Source of the DNA: an uncultured Eubacteriales bacterium
Lineage (GTDB): Bacteria > Bacillota > Clostridia > Oscillospirales > CAG-272
DNA: 9,702 nucleotides
Direction: 5' to 3'
Assembly (NCBI GenBank): GCA_934385225.1
Contig: CAKRPQ010000078.1
Span: 1 to 9,702, forward strand
The notes under the pieces were generated by a model, which was given only the letters and a program-made list of their open reading frames with translations, searched no databases and was not told where the DNA came from. This document shows, one piece after another, positions 1-6,797 of this stretch. The stretch's first letter is position 1. The number at the start of each line of letters is the position of its first letter. The position numbers and the translations under genes were made by a program.

Positions 1-192
1 GGTCTGAACCATCTGTTGCAGGCCGGTGATTTTGACCTTTTGCGCATAGGCTCTGTTTTGCTGTGCCTTAGTGCAGTTTTCCAAGTCAACAAGCAGACGA
101 ATCCCCGAATTGCTGTATTTCGGATTCTGCTCGGCTTGCGTATTTGGCCTGATGAGTCGATTGGTTCTTTTCTCTGTGTATACCTTTTGCAT
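1..192 (-). pseudogene. Relaxase (mobilization protein), C-terminal-region fragment
   Basis: Read on the minus strand, this stretch is open and encodes NPKYSNSGIRLLVDLENC followed by a segment ending KITGLQQMVQT. This resembles the region after the nuclease domain of Firmicutes relaxases from integrative/conjugative elements (the 'lvDi..k...gkgYa.wakv.nLkqMa.T' pattern). Such proteins nick and lead the transferred strand of a mobile element. The recognisable part covers roughly positions 1-150. The frame stays open to about 247, but that upstream part does not look like relaxase. The C-terminus continues beyond the left edge. The N-terminal catalytic domain is absent, with nucleotidyltransferase-like coding on the other strand beginning at about 190. 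I infer a truncated remnant or an assembly chimera. Family assignment is from memory of the motif, so confidence is moderate. Confidence 0.5.
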
Positions 193-437
193 TGTCGGCA
201 AACAAGGTGAAATACGCCATTTCAAAAATTTCCATTCCTTATGATGTTATAAAGTTTCATTACCCGATTCTCCAAAAGCATAAGTGGCTCACGCCGATCA
301 TGGAGGTTCGCCGCTGGGGAAAACTCATTTTCTGCGGGTACTTAAAGCGCACAGTGAACGAACTCAAATATAACAGCACAATTTCAGATGATGCCGCGGC
401 AGAAGCAAAGACTTTATTGAAAAATGTAGGACTATAG
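192..437 (+). pseudogene. Nucleotidyltransferase-family protein (PF14907-like), C-terminal fragment
   Basis: This open frame of about 81 residues ends at a TAG and carries YPILQKHKWLTPIMEVRRWG, then KLIFCGYLKRT and a C-terminal KTLLKNVGL. That pattern (YPiLkKHkWLlPf..vRRW.klifcG..kR...El) matches the C-terminus of the uncharacterised nucleotidyltransferase family found in Clostridia near cell-surface glycan loci. The full family is several hundred residues long, so the nucleotidyl-transfer domain is missing. The frame is open only from about 156, where a TGA lies upstream, and there is no ribosome binding site before the nominal TTG at 192. It abuts the oppositely oriented relaxase fragment, so recombination or misassembly has removed the front. 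The fragment is very unlikely to be functional. The family call rests on a remembered motif. Confidence 0.5.
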
Positions 438-531
438 AATTAATGCGTCCGCAGAAAAGGGGGCGTGGGGTGCTTTTACTGTTCCATTTATATATAGAAT
501 GATAGGAATATCTGCAAGGGCAATTTCCGGG

Positions 532-560
532 TTGACAAGACGGCGCGTTTGCGGTATAAT
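532..560 (+). promoter_or_regulatory. Sigma-A promoter for the first AraC-family gene
   Basis: A consensus TTGACA at 532-537 and TATAAT at 555-560 are separated by exactly 17 bp. Transcription should start near 567, just before a GGAGG at 570-574. This places the start of the downstream gene after 560 and rules out the longer frame that opens at 499. Confidence 0.85.
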
Positions 561-582
561 TATCGGCGTGGAGGCGAGACTT

Positions 583-1368
583 TTGGTTAAACGCGAATTT
601 CGAAATCTGAACATAGACCTTCTTCGTTGTGAGCATATGTATTATTCAAAAGGAGAAGAGCTGCACCTTGGCAAAGATTCCGACGAAATAATATACTGTC
701 TTAAAGGCTGGATTTACATTGAAGCGGGAACTCTCAAAACAAAACTGTATGCGGGCGAGATGCTTTATGTTCCGTACGGGAGCAAGTGTGCCGCGTTCGT
801 AATTCTTCCGAAAGCGGAGTATTGCGAGGTGGATTTCGCCGTGCGCGGGAAGAAGGAGAAAGTACCTCTTTTCAGCAACGTTCGTCTGTTCGACAGCGTG
901 GAGGCCGACGATTACGAAGAGCCTCTTTTGAATATGATAAATTACGGAAATCTGCCCGACGGCAGCGGATACTACGCCGCCTTTTCCGAACTCTGCAAGG
1001 TGATTGATATGATGGTCGGCAAGAGAAAGTCTCTTGATCCGAAGGTCTATGCGCACATAAAGAGAAGCATTGATTTTATCGAAGAAAATTATATGTACAA
1101 TACGCCTATGTCGGACATTTCAAACGAATCCGAGTTATCGCCGTCGAGCCTTGAACGCGCGTTCGGAAAATGTTTTGGCATGACGCCCGTCATGTATCGC
1201 AATATGGTGAGAGTGAAGCAGGCAAAACGCCTTCTTGTCGGCGGAGCGGGAATAGCGGAGACTGCCGAGAAGGTCGGCTTCTGCGACGCATATCACTTTT
1301 CAAATACGTTCAAACGCTTTGCGGGAATGCCTCCCGGCGCTTACATAAAACATATGAAGAAAAATTGA
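583..1368 (+). CDS. AraC/XylS-family transcriptional regulator
   Basis: A 261-residue one-component regulator. Residues about 1-95 form an effector-sensing cupin-like domain (KGEELHLGKDSDEIIYCLKG, then the 'YAGEMLYVPYGS' turn). Residues about 160-258 are the paired helix-turn-helix DNA-binding domain: first HTH around MSDISNESELSPSSLERAFGK, second around GIAETAEKVGFCDAYHFSNT, then the family signature FKRFAGMPPGAY. I start it at the TTG at 583, eight bases after GGAGG (570-574), because the promoter -10 lies at 555-560 and any earlier start would be upstream of transcription. The length is normal for the family. It is monocistronic, faces a convergent small gene and has no adjacent target operon, so its regulon and ligand cannot be told from the sequence. 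The regulator call is firm and the start likely. Confidence 0.88.
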   Translation: MVKREFRNLNIDLLRCEHMYYSKGEELHLGKDSDEIIYCLKGWIYIEAGTLKTKLYAGEMLYVPYGSKCAAFVILPKAEYCEVDFAVRGKKEKVPLFSNVRLFDSVEADDYEEPLLNMINYGNLPDGSGYYAAFSELCKVIDMMVGKRKSLDPKVYAHIKRSIDFIEENYMYNTPMSDISNESELSPSSLERAFGKCFGMTPVMYRNMVRVKQAKRLLVGGAGIAETAEKVGFCDAYHFSNTFKRFAGMPPGAYIKHMKKN

Positions 1369-1369
1369 A

Positions 1370-1393
1370 AACGCAGGATTAAAAACCTGCGTT
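1370..1393. terminator. Hairpin terminator between convergent genes
   Basis: Perfect 8-bp arms AACGCAGG (1370-1377) and CCTGCGTT (1386-1393) flank an 8-base loop. The hairpin fills the 29 bases between the stop of the AraC gene and the stop of the convergent small gene. On the minus strand it is followed by TTTTCAATTTTT, giving a fair U-tract. On the plus strand the tail (ATGTTTATATCGTTTT) is weaker. It probably serves both genes. Confidence 0.65.
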
Positions 1394-1397
1394 ATGT

Positions 1398-1625
1398 TTA
1401 TATCGTTTTGTCAATTAAGGCAATGTCGAGTTCAGGCATTGTCGGTAGACGTTTCGGTATGCGCTTTGTCGGGTCATACACAAACCGACGGCAGCGGAAG
1501 GCTTGCGAAACAACTCCCTTTTTGCGGCACAGAATGTAATCCTCGTCGCAGAGGATCGAAGCGTGTTCGCAATAGGCGCAGCATTTTATAATTTCGGGTC
1601 TGCCACTTTCAAAATCTCGGCTCAT
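1398..1625 (-). CDS. Small Cys-rich conserved protein, putative metal-binding
   Basis: A 75-residue soluble protein of the kind often annotated as hypothetical in Clostridia. It has Cys at 15, 16, 19, 26, 33 and 45. The pattern KCCAYCEHA ... ILCRKKGVVS ... FRCRRFVYDPTKRIPKR looks like a small zinc- or iron-sulfur-binding fold (C-x2-C, then C-x6-C, then C). The Arg/Lys-rich 'CRRFxYDPxKRxP' tail is the most recognisable part. The ATG at 1625 is chosen because GGAGG (minus strand, about 1633-1637) sits seven bases upstream and a consensus promoter lies just beyond. A longer in-frame extension toward 1925 would run through that promoter and into minD on the other strand, so it is not real. The function is unknown; metal binding is inferred from the cysteines only. 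Confidence 0.8.
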   Translation of the reverse strand: MSRDFESGRPEIIKCCAYCEHASILCDEDYILCRKKGVVSQAFRCRRFVYDPTKRIPKRLPTMPELDIALIDKTI

Positions 1626-1664
1626 CAGAGGACCTCCGTCATATCGCAATTTATTTTTCAATAT

Positions 1665-1693
1665 ATTATATAGCAAAGTGCCCGAAAAATCAA
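1665..1693 (-). promoter_or_regulatory. Sigma-A promoter for the small Cys-rich gene
   Basis: On the minus strand, TTGATT (1693-1688) and TATAAT (1670-1665) are separated by 17 bp, about 40 bp upstream of the ATG at 1625. The spacer contains a 14-mer, AAAGTGCCCGAAAA on the plus strand (1675-1688), that recurs at 6850-6863. Confidence 0.75.
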
Positions 1694-1784
1694 GAGGAAC
1701 GAAAACTTTTCCGCGCGAGTGTGAATTTTTTTCGTAGTTTTGGGAGAAAATTATGCAAAGCGGGAAAAATATACCTGCATTGCA

Positions 1785-1814
1785 TTGACAAAAGTACCCT
1801 CTATGTGATATAAT
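1785..1814 (+). promoter_or_regulatory. Sigma-A promoter for the minD-like operon
   Basis: TTGACA (1785-1790) and TATAAT (1809-1814) have an 18-bp spacer. The start of transcription should fall near 1821, leaving a leader of about 67 bases before the ATG at 1888. The ATG at 1813 overlaps the -10 box, so it cannot be the translation start. Confidence 0.8.
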
Positions 1815-1887
1815 GTATCGGGAGTTTTGGAAGTTTGACAGCTTCGAACGAACTAAAAAGGCGTATTTTGTCGGAAAGGCGGTTTTT

Positions 1888-2730
1888 ATGGAGAGCGGAA
1901 TTATGGTTGCAAATGCTGAATCCACTCCGTCAAAGACCGTGATGATAACCTCCTGTAAGGGCGGCGTCGGAAAATCTTCCGTTACCGCGAACCTTGCCTA
2001 TGCGCTTGCGATGCTCGGCAAAAAGGTAGTTGCCGTCGATTGCGATTTTTCTAACCGCTCGCTCGATCTCATATTTGGGTGCGAGGACAGCGTTCTTTAT
2101 GATATATCTGATATCGCGGCGGGAAGAGCAGAGGTCGGAGATGTCGTTCTGCACGACAAAAGAAGCGAAAATCTTATGCTTTGCGCAGCTCCGCTTGATG
2201 TCGGTAATGCAGAGGAGATTTTCGGCGAAAAAGAACTCCGAACCGCTCTTGATAAAATCAAGGAGGAGATAAAACCCGATTTCGTCATTATTGATACGCC
2301 GGGTGCGTCTGTTTTCGCGCTTGACGCGGTGTCGCAGTGCGCGGACGAAGCGTTTATCGTTGTTTCGCATCAGCCTACGGCGGCAAGAGCTGCCGAGAGA
2401 ACCGGACTTGTTCTCGATAAGCTCGGACTTTCCGAGCAGAGACTTATTATCAATATGTTTGACGCGGACGCTGTTATGAACGACGTAAGAATGGGTGTAA
2501 ACGAGCTTATCGACAGGACGCGAACTCAGATAATCGGTATAGTTCCGAGCGAAGGTGAACTTTCGCTTGCACAGGAATTCGGTATTCTTTGCGGCGAAGC
2601 CGAAAGCGCGAATATGAAAAAAGTTTCCCGTGCATTTGAAAACATTGCGCTTCGAATGTGCGGCACATATGTTCCGCTCCTTAAAAAAGTCTGCGGCGAA
2701 AGAAAAAGAAGAGAATTACTCAAAAAATAA
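1888..2730 (+). CDS. minD: MinD/ParA-family P-loop ATPase (septum-site determining protein MinD-like)
   Basis: A 280-residue membrane-cycling ATPase of the MinD type, which normally dimerises on ATP and helps place the division septum. The deviant Walker A motif KGGVGKS is at residues 24-30 with its signature Lys24. The switch segment DCDFSNRSLDLIFG is at 51-64, followed by the MinD-typical VLYDISDIAAGR. Walker B DFVIIDTP is at 131-138. The C-terminal ~25 residues (VPLLKKVCGERKRRELLKK) are basic and could form the amphipathic membrane-targeting helix. The ATG at 1888 has only a weak AAAGGCGG before it. The ATG at 1903 (GGAGAG seven bases upstream) is a credible alternative giving 275 residues. 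The 'VVSHQPTAARAAER' stretch differs from classical MinD, so it could be a MinD paralogue. The next gene lies 34 bp downstream, probably in the same operon; neither MinC nor MinE is encoded in this window. Confidence 0.82.
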   Translation: MESGIMVANAESTPSKTVMITSCKGGVGKSSVTANLAYALAMLGKKVVAVDCDFSNRSLDLIFGCEDSVLYDISDIAAGRAEVGDVVLHDKRSENLMLCAAPLDVGNAEEIFGEKELRTALDKIKEEIKPDFVIIDTPGASVFALDAVSQCADEAFIVVSHQPTAARAAERTGLVLDKLGLSEQRLIINMFDADAVMNDVRMGVNELIDRTRTQIIGIVPSEGELSLAQEFGILCGEAESANMKKVSRAFENIALRMCGTYVPLLKKVCGERKRRELLKK

Positions 2731-2764
2731 ATATAAATCAAACTACGAAAAGAGGTATATCGAA

Positions 2765-3193
2765 ATGCAAATTGCTATTATTGCGCATGATACGAAAAAA
2801 GAGCTTATGACACAATTCTGTATTGCCTATTGCGGAATACTCAGCAAGCACAGTTTGTGCGCTACGAGCATTACGGCAAAGTATATATCAGAGGCAACGG
2901 GACTCAAAATCGAAAGACTTATGACGGGTGAACACGGCGGCGAACAGCAGATAGCTTCAAGAATTGCATATGACGAAATAGATGTGCTTCTTTTTTTCAG
3001 AAGTACGGCACCGAGCGACGCATACGACGAGGAGGATCTTGAACTTCTAAGTATGTGCGACAGACATAACGTTCCTGTTGCAACGAATATCGCAACGGCG
3101 GAGGTTCTTATATGCGCTCTCGAACGCGGCGATCTTGACTGGCGCGAGATTGTCAATCCCCACTCTGAATATAATTTGAAGAAGAATAAATAA
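2765..3193 (+). CDS. Methylglyoxal synthase homologue with altered active site
   Basis: A 142-residue protein of the MGS-like fold. Canonical MgsA converts dihydroxyacetone phosphate to methylglyoxal and phosphate in the cytosol. Family landmarks are clear: N-terminal IAIIAHDTKKELM, EATGLKIERLMTG, GGEQQIASRIAY-EIDVLLFF, VPVATNIATAEVLI and C-terminal ERGDLDWREIVNP. Compared with E. coli MgsA from memory, the phosphate loop TGTTG reads TSITA (34-38). The catalytic Asp of GGDQQ (D71) is Glu60. The W-D-P after the FF pair becomes R79-S80-T81, and the H98 position is Tyr87. The start ATG follows AAAGAGG by about nine bases. It is co-directional with the minD-like gene upstream and closed by a strong terminator. 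It may be catalytically weak, inactive or repurposed, so I do not assign mgsA outright. Confidence 0.85.
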   Translation: MQIAIIAHDTKKELMTQFCIAYCGILSKHSLCATSITAKYISEATGLKIERLMTGEHGGEQQIASRIAYDEIDVLLFFRSTAPSDAYDEEDLELLSMCDRHNVPVATNIATAEVLICALERGDLDWREIVNPHSEYNLKKNK

Positions 3194-3214
3194 TTATAGG
3201 CGCAGCTTTTGCGT

Positions 3215-3263
3215 GAACTGTCCCAAATTGTAAGACATTGCAATTTGAGACGGTTCTTTTTTT
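3215..3263 (+). terminator. Strong intrinsic terminator of the minD-like operon
   Basis: A 16-bp stem pairs 3215-3230 with 3241-3256. It has one C-A mismatch and one G-U pair, a 10-base loop and a run of seven T (3257-3263). It ends the minD-like/MGS-like transcript 22 bases after the stop codon. Confidence 0.9.
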
Positions 3264-3342
3264 AGAAAATATTCAGCCGAAATTTTTCCGCGCGTGATTA
3301 CGGCACTGCGAAAATGGCAAAAGTATCTTCGAGGTGATAATT

Positions 3343-3756
3343 TTGAAAAAAAGTTTGTTTGAAACGCCCTTTGCCGAATATCTGCTTGTGTTTTCTACGG
3401 GCGGAGTGCTCTACTACACGATAGAGATACTCTGGCGCGGGTATTCGCACTGGACTATGGCACTTCTCAGCGGGATCTGCTACATTTTCATTTATCTTGT
3501 CGGCAGAAATCACCCGAATATCCCCATTCTCATTTACTGCATTATAGGAAGTCTTATAATCACGACGGGAGAACTCATTACGGGCGAGATCGTGAACAAA
3601 TGGCTCGGCTGGGGAGTTTGGGACTATTCGAATCTGCCGCTTAATTTTGACGGTCAGATCTGTGCCCTTTTCAGCTTTTTCTGGTGCCTGCTCTCGTACC
3701 CGATAATCTACCTTGCAAAATTTCTTCGCATAGATGTGTTCGGCTACGAAAAATGA
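3343..3756 (+). CDS. PF06541-type membrane protein ('putative ABC transporter permease')
   Basis: A 137-residue integral membrane protein with about four hydrophobic segments: residues ~13-31, 39-53, 60-80 and 104-128. Between the last two is the family hallmark LGWGVWDYSNLPLNFDGQIC. Databases label this family as putative ABC transporter permease or CmpB-like, but no ATPase partner is adjacent and the role is unknown. I start at the TTG at 3343 because GAGGTGAT (3331-3338) is an almost full anti-SD match correctly spaced for it. The in-frame GTG at 3334 lies inside that ribosome binding site. No convincing promoter is visible in the 79 bases after the upstream terminator. It converges on the LTA-synthase-like gene. 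Confidence 0.8.
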   Translation: MKKSLFETPFAEYLLVFSTGGVLYYTIEILWRGYSHWTMALLSGICYIFIYLVGRNHPNIPILIYCIIGSLIITTGELITGEIVNKWLGWGVWDYSNLPLNFDGQICALFSFFWCLLSYPIIYLAKFLRIDVFGYEK

Positions 3757-3785
3757 ACACGGGGGTGTGCAAACACCCCCGTGTT
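3756..3785. terminator. Bidirectional intrinsic terminator
   Basis: A perfect 13-bp inverted repeat, AACACGGGGGTGT (3756-3768) and its complement (3773-3785), closes on a GCAA tetraloop. It is followed by T-rich bases on the plus strand (TTATTGATT) and by a short T-run on the minus strand (CATTTTT). It overlaps the last base of one stop codon and abuts the other (TAA at 3788-3786), so it serves both convergent genes. Confidence 0.92.
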
Positions 3786-5903
3786 TTATTGATTTCCGAA
3801 CAGGATATTGTAGTAGTTCAGCGAAATGACGCTCTTTGAGAAGTTTATTTTGTTTCCGACGATAGACGTTATCCGCTTGACATAACCGTCGTCAACCGTA
3901 ACACCCTCATTTGGCGTAAAGGTTGATGTGCGCGCGTCGTATCTGCCTTTGTCCGTAAGCCATGTGTAGTTTGTCCACATGACGAGCGGTTCGGCATCCG
4001 AGAAAACGTCTCTGCCGACGAGAAGTCGTGAATCGAATTCAACGCCGAACAGATTCGAGAGGGTCGGGAGGATATCTACACTGTACGTCGGCGTATCGAC
4101 GACGATAGGTTCTTCGTCTTCAAGACAGCCGCTCCAAATGATGAGCCTTGAATGGTCGCGCTCAAACGGAGTGTTTACCTCGTAGCCGTAGAGCTCGGAC
4201 AGATAATCCTTGTCGTTCTTCCAGGACTCGCCCTTTTCAAGACCGTATGGGTAGTGGTCTGTCGAAATAACAATTACGGTGTCGTCCGCAAGCCCTTTTT
4301 CTTCGAGCTTTTCAACAAGATATTTAAGACCGTATTCAAGTTCGAGGTTTGCGGCGTGATATGCCTTAATCGTGTCGCTTGCGTCGATGCTCTGAATTTC
4401 GAGAGCATCTCTGTTGCGCGCGGACATACTGTTGCCCGTCCACTTGTAGAGGCAGTGACCGCTGACAGTCATGTAATAAATGCTGAAAGGCTCCTTGTCC
4501 GCGTACATATCGAAGGTGTACTGCATCATTTCAAGGTCGCTTTCGGGCCATTTCTGCTGTACGCCCTCTTCCATTCCGTTGCCCATGCCGATGAACTTTG
4601 AGTAACCGAAGTTTTCGTGCGTTTTATTGCGGCTGTAATAGGTGTATGAGCCGTTGTGGAACGCGAGCGAGTTGTAACCCTCGCGCATAAGCTGGTTGCC
4701 CATTGTCATATAGAGGTTCAGACCTATCGTTTGCTGCATACTCTTGACGCCCGCCATCGGGATAAGTCCCATCAGTATCGAATATTCGCCCGTAGATGTG
4801 CTTCCGCCCCATGCGGGCTGGTAATAGTCGGTGAAATTTATGCCCTTTGTCGCGAGACGGTAAAGTGTCGGCGTTCTGTCTTTGTCGATGACTTCGTCCG
4901 AGAATGCTTCGGCTGTTATGAGAATGAGGTTTTTGCCTTTGAAAAGTCCCGTATATTTGTTTTTTGAGGTCGGCGTCAGGCTTGCAACATAGGAATGAAC
5001 TTTCGCGACGGCGTCGGACGACGCACTTTCCGCAAGTGCCGCAAAATCAATGTTCATTTCGTTCTTGCCATAAACGACGGGCTTCGGAGTTTCTGTTTTG
5101 CCTGTTTCCGTGCCGCTCGGATCACTCGTTTCGGGAGTTTCCTCCGTTTCGGTGTCCTTCGGCTTTGTGTTCTCGGGAAAATCAAAGTCGCCTACGCCCG
5201 AACCGCCGCCCGCCTCGTTCAGAAAGTCAAGCCCAAACGCGTTTGTAAGTCCGAATGTGTGGACAGCTTCGTCGAAATTGTACTTTTTCGAGAGCTTGTC
5301 GCGGTCTGCGCTTCCGAGACTTATTATGCCTATGCAGAGAAGTTGCAGGACAAGCGCGGCGACAATTTTAATAATGGGGAGACGCAGATCGGGTTTTACG
5401 TCCTTTCTTCTCCTCGGCCCGAGACGGTCAAAGAATTTTAGGAACAGCGCGAGCGGTAAAAAGAACAGCGCAATGACCCAAAGCCCTTTGAAAATTAGGT
5501 GAAACGCGACGGAAGTAAAGCCTGTTGCGACACCGCCCGCGCCCATGAATATGGAGGCTATCGTCATGCAGTTTCCGAACGAACGAAAAACAAAATATTC
5601 GGTGCAGAAGAGCAGGGCATTTACGGTTAAAATTACCGCGCCGACAATTTTTCTTGCTTTGAGATTTCTTATGAGTTCGAGCACAGCACCGACGAAAATG
5701 CCCATGGAAAGCCCTGTAAGGGTTAGGTAAAGCCAGGTTTTTCCGCTTGACGTTATTCCGACGAGGACGTAGAATAGCATTTCGCAGAACACCCACGAAA
5801 GCGCGGCAAAAGCGGGCAGAGGAAATCGCATTTTCGGCTTCGGCGGGGCTTTACGCACAGGCGGGACGGGACGTTTTATGTTTTCGTATTTATAGTTGTT
5901 CAT
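3786..5903 (-). CDS. LTA synthase-family sulfatase-fold membrane enzyme
   Basis: A 705-residue polytopic enzyme of the lipoteichoic-acid-synthase/phosphoglycerol-transferase group (sulfatase fold, PF00884). The family moves glycerophosphate from phosphatidylglycerol onto a cell-envelope polymer at the outer face of the membrane. After a Lys/Pro-rich cytoplasmic tail (KRPVPPVRKAPPKPK) come about five membrane helices (~30-50, 57-79, 87-107, 134-158, 176-196). A low-complexity acidic Thr/Glu/Pro linker follows (~235-280), then the extracellular catalytic domain. Expected active-site residues are visible: Glu332 in LITAEAFSD, nucleophile Thr369 in WGGSTSTGEYS, His483 in TVSGHCLY, and Asp549-His550 in STDHYPYG. 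The ATG at 5903 (GGAAAGAAG upstream) is preferred; a TTG 13 codons earlier sits in AT-rich promoter-like sequence. No other envelope gene is adjacent. The exact polymer is not determinable. Confidence 0.87.
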   Translation of the reverse strand: MNNYKYENIKRPVPPVRKAPPKPKMRFPLPAFAALSWVFCEMLFYVLVGITSSGKTWLYLTLTGLSMGIFVGAVLELIRNLKARKIVGAVILTVNALLFCTEYFVFRSFGNCMTIASIFMGAGGVATGFTSVAFHLIFKGLWVIALFFLPLALFLKFFDRLGPRRRKDVKPDLRLPIIKIVAALVLQLLCIGIISLGSADRDKLSKKYNFDEAVHTFGLTNAFGLDFLNEAGGGSGVGDFDFPENTKPKDTETEETPETSDPSGTETGKTETPKPVVYGKNEMNIDFAALAESASSDAVAKVHSYVASLTPTSKNKYTGLFKGKNLILITAEAFSDEVIDKDRTPTLYRLATKGINFTDYYQPAWGGSTSTGEYSILMGLIPMAGVKSMQQTIGLNLYMTMGNQLMREGYNSLAFHNGSYTYYSRNKTHENFGYSKFIGMGNGMEEGVQQKWPESDLEMMQYTFDMYADKEPFSIYYMTVSGHCLYKWTGNSMSARNRDALEIQSIDASDTIKAYHAANLELEYGLKYLVEKLEEKGLADDTVIVISTDHYPYGLEKGESWKNDKDYLSELYGYEVNTPFERDHSRLIIWSGCLEDEEPIVVDTPTYSVDILPTLSNLFGVEFDSRLLVGRDVFSDAEPLVMWTNYTWLTDKGRYDARTSTFTPNEGVTVDDGYVKRITSIVGNKINFSKSVISLNYYNILFGNQ

Positions 5904-5951
5904 ATATGCTTCTTTCCGAATTTTCCGTTTTATAAAATTCAAAATAATTTT

Positions 5952-5979
5952 ATCATAATATGTCGGATTTTGAATGTAA
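5952..5979 (-). promoter_or_regulatory. Candidate promoter for the LTA-synthase-like gene
   Basis: In the 93-bp AT-rich gap, the minus strand shows TTACAT (5979-5974) and TATGAT (5957-5952) with a 16-bp spacer, about 50 bp before the ATG. Several overlapping AT-rich boxes are possible, and readthrough from the co-directional AraC gene cannot be excluded because no terminator lies between them. Confidence 0.35.
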
Positions 5980-5996
5980 TTTTTTTTACATTTTTG

Positions 5997-6761
5997 TTAA
6001 TAAGCGTTTTTGTACATTCCCGCATATTTTGACGGCGGCATACCGCACTCCTTCGAGAACACGCGGCTGAACGAATATACGCTTGAATAGCCTGTTTTTT
6101 CGGCAATTTCGGATACGTTTGCATTCGGAACGCGAAGAAACTCGCGCGCCTTTTCGACTCTCATTCCGCGCAGGTATTTCATAGGCGACGTGCCGAGCTT
6201 TTCCGTGAACATTTTTCGGAAATAGACCGTACTGACGTTAAGCGAAGCGGCTATCTTTTCGTTTGAGAGCGAAGCGTCGCCGAGATTTTCCGTCATAAAA
6301 CGGATCGCGCTTTTCGTAAAATCCTCGGTTCTGTTTTCGCGCCCCGAAATTTCAAGCATCGAAAGCACGTCGTATATCATCGAGAGGCAGACGTGATATT
6401 TGTTTTCGTCTTTCTTTTCGTAGTATTCGAATCGCATTTTTCTGTACATTTCAATGTACGGTGCGGTGTCCGTGACACCAAAAGAGACGAATTTTGCCCT
6501 GTCAAAGTTGCATCTGAAATTTATAAGCGAGCAGACGTCGCCTTTTATGCAGTCTATTGTGTATTCGCCGTCCTCGGGCAGAAGAAGCACATGAGTGGGG
6601 TCGGAAATATATTCTTCCCCGTTCTGACGGTAGATAAATTTTCCGTTCGGCGCAAAAACAAGACCGGAACATTTTCTTTTGACTTTTCTGTGTTCGCCCG
6701 TTTTTACGTCCGAGTCGAAAAAACTGACGATTTTATTTATTTGTATGCGGTTTATTTCCAA
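5997..6761 (-). CDS. AraC-family regulator, divergent from the dehydratase/SDR operon
   Basis: A 254-residue AraC/XylS-type regulator. Residues ~1-110 are the sensor half, with a cupin-like stretch (GLVFAPNGKFIYRQNGEEY ... HVLLLPEDGEYTID). Residues ~150-252 are the DNA-binding half: first HTH SLSNEKIAASLNVSTVYFRK, second HTH NVSEIAEKTGYSSVYSFSRV, then FSKECGMPPSKYAG. The start is taken as the TTG at 6761. The promoter -10 lies at 6803-6798 and AAAGGAG at 6780-6774, so the 97 codons open upstream are untranscribed and overlap the divergent gene. The 12-base gap from SD to TTG is slightly long, so this start is less certain. It shares its upstream region with the operon starting at 6953, whose promoter carries direct repeats with AraC-type spacing. 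It is therefore very likely that operon's activator and may be autoregulated. Confidence 0.87.
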   Translation of the reverse strand: MEINRIQINKIVSFFDSDVKTGEHRKVKRKCSGLVFAPNGKFIYRQNGEEYISDPTHVLLLPEDGEYTIDCIKGDVCSLINFRCNFDRAKFVSFGVTDTAPYIEMYRKMRFEYYEKKDENKYHVCLSMIYDVLSMLEISGRENRTEDFTKSAIRFMTENLGDASLSNEKIAASLNVSTVYFRKMFTEKLGTSPMKYLRGMRVEKAREFLRVPNANVSEIAEKTGYSSVYSFSRVFSKECGMPPSKYAGMYKNAY

Positions 6762-6797
6762 GACGGACGTCCGCTCCTTTCGCGTCTGTTTGTAAAT

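Noticed and set aside
499..582. N-terminal 28-codon extension of the first AraC gene, starting at ATG 499
   Set aside because: It contains the perfect -35 and -10 boxes (532-560). The GGAGG at 570-574 points to TTG 583, and the extra residues look like no AraC sensor domain.
1821..1887. The minD-like leader as a possible riboswitch
   Set aside because: The leader is about 67 bases with only a small GAAG/CTTC hairpin and no recognisable aptamer or attenuator.
1626..1925. In-frame extension of the Cys-rich protein to a 175-residue minus-strand reading frame
   Set aside because: It crosses its own consensus promoter and the minD-like promoter and overlaps the minD-like coding start. Its composition is not protein-like.
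3283..3300. TTTTTCCGCGCG-like string also found near 1707-1720
   Set aside because: Short, partly low-complexity match without shared spacing to promoters; chance is the simpler explanation.
4152..5502. Several plus-strand reading frames of 90-150 codons opposite the LTA-synthase-like gene
   Set aside because: They are antisense shadows of a well-supported gene, without ribosome binding sites or recognisable domains.
5973..5992. Short inverted repeat AATGTAA/TTACATT between the AraC gene and the LTA-synthase-like gene
   Set aside because: Only a 7-bp AT-only stem. In the direction of transcription (minus) no U-run follows it, so it is not a credible terminator.
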